A stretch of DNA of 9,506 nucleotides from Verrucomicrobiota bacterium (lineage in GTDB: Bacteria > Verrucomicrobiota > Verrucomicrobiia > Verrucomicrobiales > Akkermansiaceae): contig JAPLUJ010000351.1 in the NCBI GenBank assembly GCA_026397695.1, positions 1-9,506 of the forward strand, given 5' to 3'. Each line of letters starts with the position of its first letter. The first letter of the stretch is position 1. Shown here in pieces: positions 6,180 through 9,506 of the stretch. The notes beneath the pieces are model-generated. The model ran no database searches and was not told where the DNA came from. It was given only the letters and a program-made list of their open reading frames with translations. Position numbers and translations under genes: made by a program.

Positions 6180-7358
6180 GTGGAGCGTCCGCTGACAGCG
6201 TTGTTCGTCGATTGTGATTCCTACTTCGCGTCGGTCGAGCAGCACCTCGATCCGGCCCTGCGTGGTCGGCCGGTGGGCGTGGCCCCGGTGATGGCGGAAA
6301 CCTCGTGCTGCATCGCCGCCAGTTACGAGGCCAAGGCCTTCGGCGTGAAAACCGGCACCCGCATCAGCGACGCGCGGGTCATGTGCCCCGGTATTGTGAT
6401 AGTCGAGGCCAAGCCGCCCGAGTACTTGCGCCTCCATCACCGCATCATCGAGGCGGTCGAGGACTGCATCCACGTCGAGGCCGTTCTGAGCATCGATGAG
6501 ATGTGGGCATGGCTGCCCCTCAACCTCCGCGAGCCCGCCACCGTTGAGGCCATCGGCAGGCGCATCAAGGCGACCGTCGCCCGGGAGGTATCGCCCGTCA
6601 TCAAGGTGAGCATCGGGGCCGGACCCAACAAGTACCTGGCGAAAATGGCCAGCAAGATGCGCAAGCCCGACGGTCTCTTCATCATCGAGCACCACCAACT
6701 GCCCGGCGTCCTGCATCCCCTCAAGCTCCGCTACCTCACGGGCATCGGCAGCAGCACCGAGACCCGCCTGCGTTCCGCCGGCATCCGCACCGTGGAGGGC
6801 CTGTGTGCCGCCACCAAGGACGGGCTGCACCGGGCGTGGGGCGGCGTCATGGGCGGGCGCCTGTGGCATCTGCTGCGCGGCGATGAGATCCCCGACCTGC
6901 CATCCAACCGCAAATCCCTCGGCCACAGCCATGTGCTGCCGCTTGACAGCCGGGTGCCTGAAAAAGCCTGGCCCGTTCTCTGCAAGCTCCTGCACAAGGC
7001 GTGCGAGCGCCTGCGTGCCGAGCATCTGCTCACCGGGTCGCTCACCCTGCAACTCGGCTTCGTCAGAGGCCCGTCATGGTCGGCGGACGCACACACGGTG
7101 GAAACCGACTCGACCCTCGCGCTCATGCACTTGATGGAGCGGCTCTGGCACGGCCGGCCCGAACCCGGCTGCCGGATCCTGAAGGTGGGTGTGGTGCTCA
7201 CGCGCCTCTGCGAGCCAGGCAACCTCACGCCGCAGTTGTTCCAGGATGGGGACGGTGCCGGGGTTGATGTCGCGGCCGGCACCGGCAACGAAACCGAAAC
7301 CGACATCGAAAAGCACCAGCGCCTTGATGCCGCCATCGACAAGCTCCGGGCGCACTAA
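6180..7358 (+). CDS. Y-family DNA polymerase (DinB/Pol IV-like), 392 aa
   Basis: This is a translesion DNA polymerase. Palm-domain motifs are clear: DCDSYFASVEQ at residues 11-21 (metal-binding Asp11, probable steric-gate Phe16), YEAKAFGVKTG at 49-59, and SIDEM at 104-108 with catalytic Asp106 and Glu107. IGAGPNKYLAKMASKMRKPDG follows at 145-165, then the helix-hairpin-helix LTGIGSSTETRLRSAGI (186-202), then the little-finger domain from KSLGHSHVLPLDSR. NLTPQLFQDG (348-357) could be a sliding-clamp-binding peptide, an inference from its QL-F spacing. The start is GTG 6180; no Shine-Dalgarno is seen. The end is slightly short: after RLDAAIDKLRAH the usual aromatic/Gly tail (RFG-type) is replaced by a stop at a junction with another fragment. 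Codon third positions are strongly G/C, unlike the genes after it. Expression would normally be SOS-controlled, but I see no LexA box. All catalytic residues are present, so it is probably functional. Confidence 0.9.
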   Translation: MERPLTALFVDCDSYFASVEQHLDPALRGRPVGVAPVMAETSCCIAASYEAKAFGVKTGTRISDARVMCPGIVIVEAKPPEYLRLHHRIIEAVEDCIHVEAVLSIDEMWAWLPLNLREPATVEAIGRRIKATVAREVSPVIKVSIGAGPNKYLAKMASKMRKPDGLFIIEHHQLPGVLHPLKLRYLTGIGSSTETRLRSAGIRTVEGLCAATKDGLHRAWGGVMGGRLWHLLRGDEIPDLPSNRKSLGHSHVLPLDSRVPEKAWPVLCKLLHKACERLRAEHLLTGSLTLQLGFVRGPSWSADAHTVETDSTLALMHLMERLWHGRPEPGCRILKVGVVLTRLCEPGNLTPQLFQDGDGAGVDVAAGTGNETETDIEKHQRLDAAIDKLRAH

Positions 7359-7683
7359 TGAAGCTGTCGTTGTCTATGGAGGCAAGGTTGGAAATCTCCA
7401 GGCCGTTTTCTTCCTCGAATGGAGCGGCGTGGGAAATCCTGTGAGTGGCTATTATTTCCACCCGGCACGAGGCCGCGCCAAGACCTACAAGCTTGAAGGA
7501 GGCAATCCGAAGGAGGGCGTTCTCAACCTCAAGGAATTCACCGTCGGAAAAAACGGAGCAGTGGCTGAAAGCGCCAATTGCCGGCTGACGAAAAGCGTGG
7601 AGGGCAACCGCATTGTTTGGAAAGGAATCATGAACAACACCGATGGACGGAAACTCCCGATCGAATTCTCCCGTCCACGCTGA
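7357..7683 (+). pseudogene. 5'-truncated fragment of a secreted-type conserved protein
   Basis: A frame overlapping the last bases of the polymerase gene reads NEAVVVYGGKVGNLQAVFFL, then GNPVSGYYFHPARGR, KTYKLEGGNPKEGVLNLKEF and RIVWKGIMNNTDGRKLPIEF, ending at TGA 7681-7683. The alternating hydrophobic pattern with SGYYFHP, YKLEGGNPKEG and IVWKG suggests a complete beta-rich domain of about 105 residues, of a kind I associate with hypothetical secreted proteins in this phylum but cannot name. The frame has no ATG before the domain; the first in-frame start is a GTG inside it (SGVGN). The N-terminus, including any signal peptide, is therefore missing. The ATG at 7358-7360 is in another frame. 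The sequence looks like the tail of a gene joined to the polymerase 3' end by recombination. Confidence 0.55.
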
Positions 7684-7756
7684 TCATACTTGATCCCTGC
7701 AAGAACGACCCAACCCGCATTGATGAACCATCACCCATTTTTAATAACAAATCATT

Positions 7757-7942
7757 ATGGCCAGGTATTCCAAAAAAGCTCAGGACAAAATCGAGGAAGT
7801 CATGCATGAATTCAAGCATGGAGAATTAAAATCAGGCAAAGGCGGTAAAGGTGGGATTGTTAAAAGCCGCGAACAGGCAATAGCCATCGGTATAAGCGAA
7901 GCACGGGAAGCAGGATTAAAAGTTCCCAAGGAAAAATCATAA
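7757..7942 (+). CDS. DUF6496-like small basic protein, 61 aa
   Basis: This small Lys/Gly-rich protein reads MARYSKKAQDKIEEVMHEFK, then GELKSGKGGKGGIVKSREQA and IAIGISEAREAGLKVPKEKS. The pattern of an N-terminal SKKAQ...V..MHE.K.GELKSG segment, a short Lys/Gly linker, SR.QAIAIG.SEAR.AG, and a terminal VPK.KS is the typical layout of DUF6496 proteins, and the length fits. Function is unknown; the Lys/Arg content suggests nucleic-acid contact, but that is speculation. It starts at ATG 7757 with no clear Shine-Dalgarno in an AT-rich leader (TTTTTAATAAC). It is markedly A-rich compared with the polymerase gene upstream, consistent with separate acquisition. Confidence 0.75.
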   Translation: MARYSKKAQDKIEEVMHEFKHGELKSGKGGKGGIVKSREQAIAIGISEAREAGLKVPKEKS

Positions 7943-8046
7943 TCAGGGGTCGCGGGATCACAGGGAGGCGGACTCCTGACTGTCGGGTTCACCACCAGCG
8001 TGTTCTTTCTTCCCATGATCATCTCAAACCGCGATACTCCGCGCGC

Positions 8047-8589
8047 ATGAAAACATCCAGACGCGTGTTTATGGCTGGCGCCCTGCGCTGTGGTTCGGGA
8101 ATGGGTTTGATCGCAGTATCGGCTGGTCAGGCCCGGGCGGCAACTGCCGGCGGCGAACCCAAGACATCGTACGAGATCCACCCCATTGGCACCGTGGAAA
8201 AGGGTGACAAATGGACTCGTATCCGCATCTTTGACCCGTATGTGGATGGCCTGCTGGGATTGCAGGAATGGTCGCATGTCAACGTGTTCTATTGGTTCGA
8301 CCAAAACGACCAACCGCAGAAACGCGGCATTCTGAGGGTCCACCCCCAGGGCAATATGGCGAACCCGTTGACGGGCGTCTTTGCTTGTCGCGCCCCGGTC
8401 CGCCCCAACCTGATAGCCCTGAGTGTATGCAAAGTCCTGTCGGTGGAAAGCAACCTGGTTATCCTCGACGGTATTGACGCATTTGCCGGTACCCCCGTTT
8501 TGGATCTGAAGCCGTTCGTCCCCCCGGACGCGCCCGTGAACGACTTGCGTATGCCAGCGTGGATCAAGGGAAAAAAGCAAGCTGACTGA
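8047..8589 (+). CDS. TsaA/TrmO-like domain protein with twin-arginine signal, 180 aa
   Basis: Residues 42-165 match the TsaA (UPF0066/YaeB) fold: YEIHPIGTVEK at the start, LLGLQEWSHVNVFYWF, RGILRVHPQGN, LTGVFACRAPVRPNLIALSVCKV, and ILDGIDAFAGTPVLDLKPFV. In TrmO this domain methylates N6-threonylcarbamoyl-adenosine 37 of tRNA using S-adenosylmethionine. Here it follows an N-terminal extension with SRRVFMAG (Arg5-Arg6), a hydrophobic stretch and an ARA cleavage site at about 29-31, which is a Tat signal layout. Export would take it away from tRNA, so another substrate is likely. The core motif is also altered: CRAPVRPNLIALS where TrmO proteins have a T-R-S-P-x-R-P-N-P-I-G-L-S pattern. Family membership is well supported; tRNA methylation is not. 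The start at ATG 8047 gives the complete signal. No Shine-Dalgarno is seen. Confidence 0.8.
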   Translation: MKTSRRVFMAGALRCGSGMGLIAVSAGQARAATAGGEPKTSYEIHPIGTVEKGDKWTRIRIFDPYVDGLLGLQEWSHVNVFYWFDQNDQPQKRGILRVHPQGNMANPLTGVFACRAPVRPNLIALSVCKVLSVESNLVILDGIDAFAGTPVLDLKPFVPPDAPVNDLRMPAWIKGKKQAD

Positions 8590-8639
8590 CCAAGCAACCC
8601 GTCAATTTTGAAGGGGAAATTCCATCAGAGTCCATCATC

Positions 8640-9140
8640 ATGAAAATTATCCCGCTTGTTCTTGTGTCGGTAACGAGTTTCTTGGTCACCCATCTTCAGG
8701 CACGGGTATGGACCTCCGCCGATGGAAGCCATGAAACCGAGGCTGAGTTTATCAGTGTCAGCGACGGCAGTGTGACCTTGCAGAAACCCGGCGGCACACG
8801 CATCAATTTTTCTCTCGATAAACTGTCGGCGGATGACCAGGCGTGGGTCAAGGAAAAGCTTGCCTCCGAGCCGTCACCGGGCACAACGGGAAGCAACGTC
8901 AGGAAGGGCGCGGAAAAATCCAACGAGTACACCAAGCAGATCACCGGCAAGTGGGAGCGATTGGAAGACGCCGAACTCAAATACCGGTTCTTCGCCGGGC
9001 ACAAACTCAAGGGCTCCAAGCTCTATCCATTGGTAATTTATCTGCACGGCAGGGGTGGCGATGTCATGACACCGAATGTGCCGGGTCCAAAAATGTGTGG
9101 AAAGACCAGTGTCCGGCCACCGGTTCTTGCAACGGCCTAA
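8640..9140 (+). pseudogene. SHD1-domain alpha/beta-hydrolase (esterase-like), 3'-truncated by repeat copy 4
   Basis: A signal peptide (MKIIPLVLVSVTSFLVTHLQA, ending at residue 21) is followed by an SHD1-type domain at 22-75: RVWTSADGSHETEAEF, VTLQKPGGTRINFSLDKLS, DDQAWVK. This domain is common in secreted planctomycete and verrucomicrobial proteins. After a Ser/Thr/Lys linker the start of an esterase domain appears: LKYRFFAGHKLKGSKLYPLV, then IYLHGRGGDVM (133-143), in which HGRGG is the oxyanion-hole strand of esterase or PHB-depolymerase-like hydrolases. The reading then runs into repeat copy 4 and ends VRPPVLATA with a stop at 9138-9140. The nucleophile-elbow GxSxG, the Asp and the His are all absent, and no further hydrolase sequence follows before the next gene. 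The enzyme is therefore non-functional as an esterase. The gene follows the TsaA-like gene by about 50 bases on the same strand. Confidence 0.75.
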
Positions 9141-9143
9141 CGG
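9111..9143 (-). repeat. Dispersed hairpin repeat, copy 4 (inside the broken esterase gene)
   Basis: The core at 9115-9137 shares the 23-nt hairpin sequence with the other copies (two changes against copy 3's relatives: GTTC for GCTC, GCAAC for CCAAC). The minus-strand stem keeps 8 pairs. Flanks beyond about 9111 and 9138 do not match the other copies, so only the core is shared. It provides the last nine codons and the stop of the esterase frame. Confidence 0.75.
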
Positions 9144-9200
9144 CTCACCTCGATAATTTCCTTGCAATCAGCAAAGGAAGCGGTTTCATCAGCGCACACA

Positions 9201-9506
9201 ATGAAGAAGATCCGTGTTGCCAGCCTTGCCATGCTCTGTTGTTTTTGCGTCAGTTTCGTCGCCGTTAGTCACGGACAGACGGAGATTCCTGCGTGGGCCA
9301 AAGTATCCAATGAACAGATCGCCGCGGCGAAGAATCTGGGCATTCCCGTCGCCTTTGCCAATTCGATCGGCATGAAGTTCGTGCTGGTCCCGGCGGGCTC
9401 GTTCATGATGGGCAGTCCCCCCGAGGAGGAGGGCAGATACAAGGGCGAGGAACCCTATCACAAGGTAACTTTCGCCAAGCCGTTTTACATTTCGATCTGC
9501 CAAACA
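9201..9506 (+). CDS. Secreted formylglycine-generating-enzyme-like (SUMF1/FGE-sulfatase domain) protein, 5' part
   Basis: The frame is open from ATG 9201 to the window edge (102 codons, no stop). A signal peptide with a Cys-rich hydrophobic core is seen (MKKIRVASLAMLCCFCVSFV, cleavage likely near HGQ, residues 24-26). Next comes a linker with IPAWAKVSNEQIAAAKNLGI, then the N-terminal signature of the FGE-sulfatase domain: NSIGMKFVLVPAGSFMMGSP, EEEGRYKGEEPYHKV, FAKPFYIS. Family members oxidise a sulfatase active-site Cys to formylglycine, but many secreted relatives in PVC bacteria are lectin- or kinase-associated proteins with no proven activity; the catalytic Cys region lies beyond the window. 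LCC could be a lipobox-like site, but the position suits ordinary cleavage equally well. It begins 60 bases after the broken esterase, with no clear Shine-Dalgarno. Confidence 0.82.
   Translation, partial: MKKIRVASLAMLCCFCVSFVAVSHGQTEIPAWAKVSNEQIAAAKNLGIPVAFANSIGMKFVLVPAGSFMMGSPPEEEGRYKGEEPYHKVTFAKPFYISICQT

Noticed and set aside
6057..7052. Long minus-strand ORF (331 codons) opposite the Y-family polymerase
   Set aside because: It is the antisense shadow of a high-GC gene with clear polymerase motifs; it ends in the repeat and has no recognisable domain.
7964..7983. Terminator hairpin (CAGGGAG/CTCCTG) after the DUF6496-like gene
   Set aside because: The short stem has a bulge and no T-tract follows it.
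7780..8580. Minus-strand ORF (266 codons) opposite the TsaA-like gene
   Set aside because: It is antisense to two supported plus-strand genes and has no domain signature. The short stretch GRKNTLVVNPTVRSPPP from 7950-8030 is protein-like, but too short to call.
9130..9150. Integron attC-like site (GCCTAAC in repeat copy 4)
   Set aside because: The other copies lack the TAAC, no matching GTTRRRY core or paired R/L boxes were found, and no integrase is present.

Overview
The window looks like an accessory, repeat-rich stretch of a chromosome from the PVC group, most likely Verrucomicrobiota. This is an inference from gene content: a secreted GH106-type rhamnosidase, an SHD1-domain esterase, a formylglycine-generating-enzyme-like protein with a signal peptide, and abundant short intergenic repeats. 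No rRNA or other taxonomic marker is present. Base composition is generally GC-rich, highest in the Y-family polymerase gene and visibly A-rich in the small gene at 7757-7942.

Layout. At 1-1867 there is little intact coding: a possible 3' ORF end (2-181, +), a hypothetical gene (213-671, -), two strong hairpins (800-824 and 850-879), and a frameshifted minus-strand relic of a papain/C39-like cysteine peptidase (951-1412) that keeps a good ribosome binding site and recognisable Cys and His motifs. At 1868-5986 are two secreted-protein genes on the plus strand: a small HEAGH zinc metallopeptidase and a 971-residue GH106-like alpha-L-rhamnosidase. They are separated by a 14-bp tandem repeat array. 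At 6180-7358 is a Y-family DNA polymerase whose end abuts a 5'-truncated fragment of a secreted-type protein (to 7683). At 7757-9506 are a DUF6496-like small basic protein, a TsaA/TrmO-like domain protein with a twin-arginine signal, an SHD1-plus-esterase gene cut off after its oxyanion-hole motif, and the 5' end of a secreted FGE/SUMF1-like gene that runs off the window.

The thread tying the window together is a dispersed short repeat (four copies with a shared 23-nt core at 1814-1836, 2833-2855, 6067-6089 and 9115-9137, plus a fragment at 2681-2699). Its core folds into a 9-bp hairpin only when read as minus-strand RNA, because three pairs are G-U. Copies lie at gene boundaries, and one forms the C-terminus of the truncated esterase. 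The genes do not form one evident operon. The secreted hydrolases suggest degradation of sulfated or rhamnose-containing polysaccharide, but no sulfatase is in view, so that link is only suggestive. I found no convincing new defence or mobile system. The strongest candidates for something undescribed are the repeat family and the exported TsaA-like protein.
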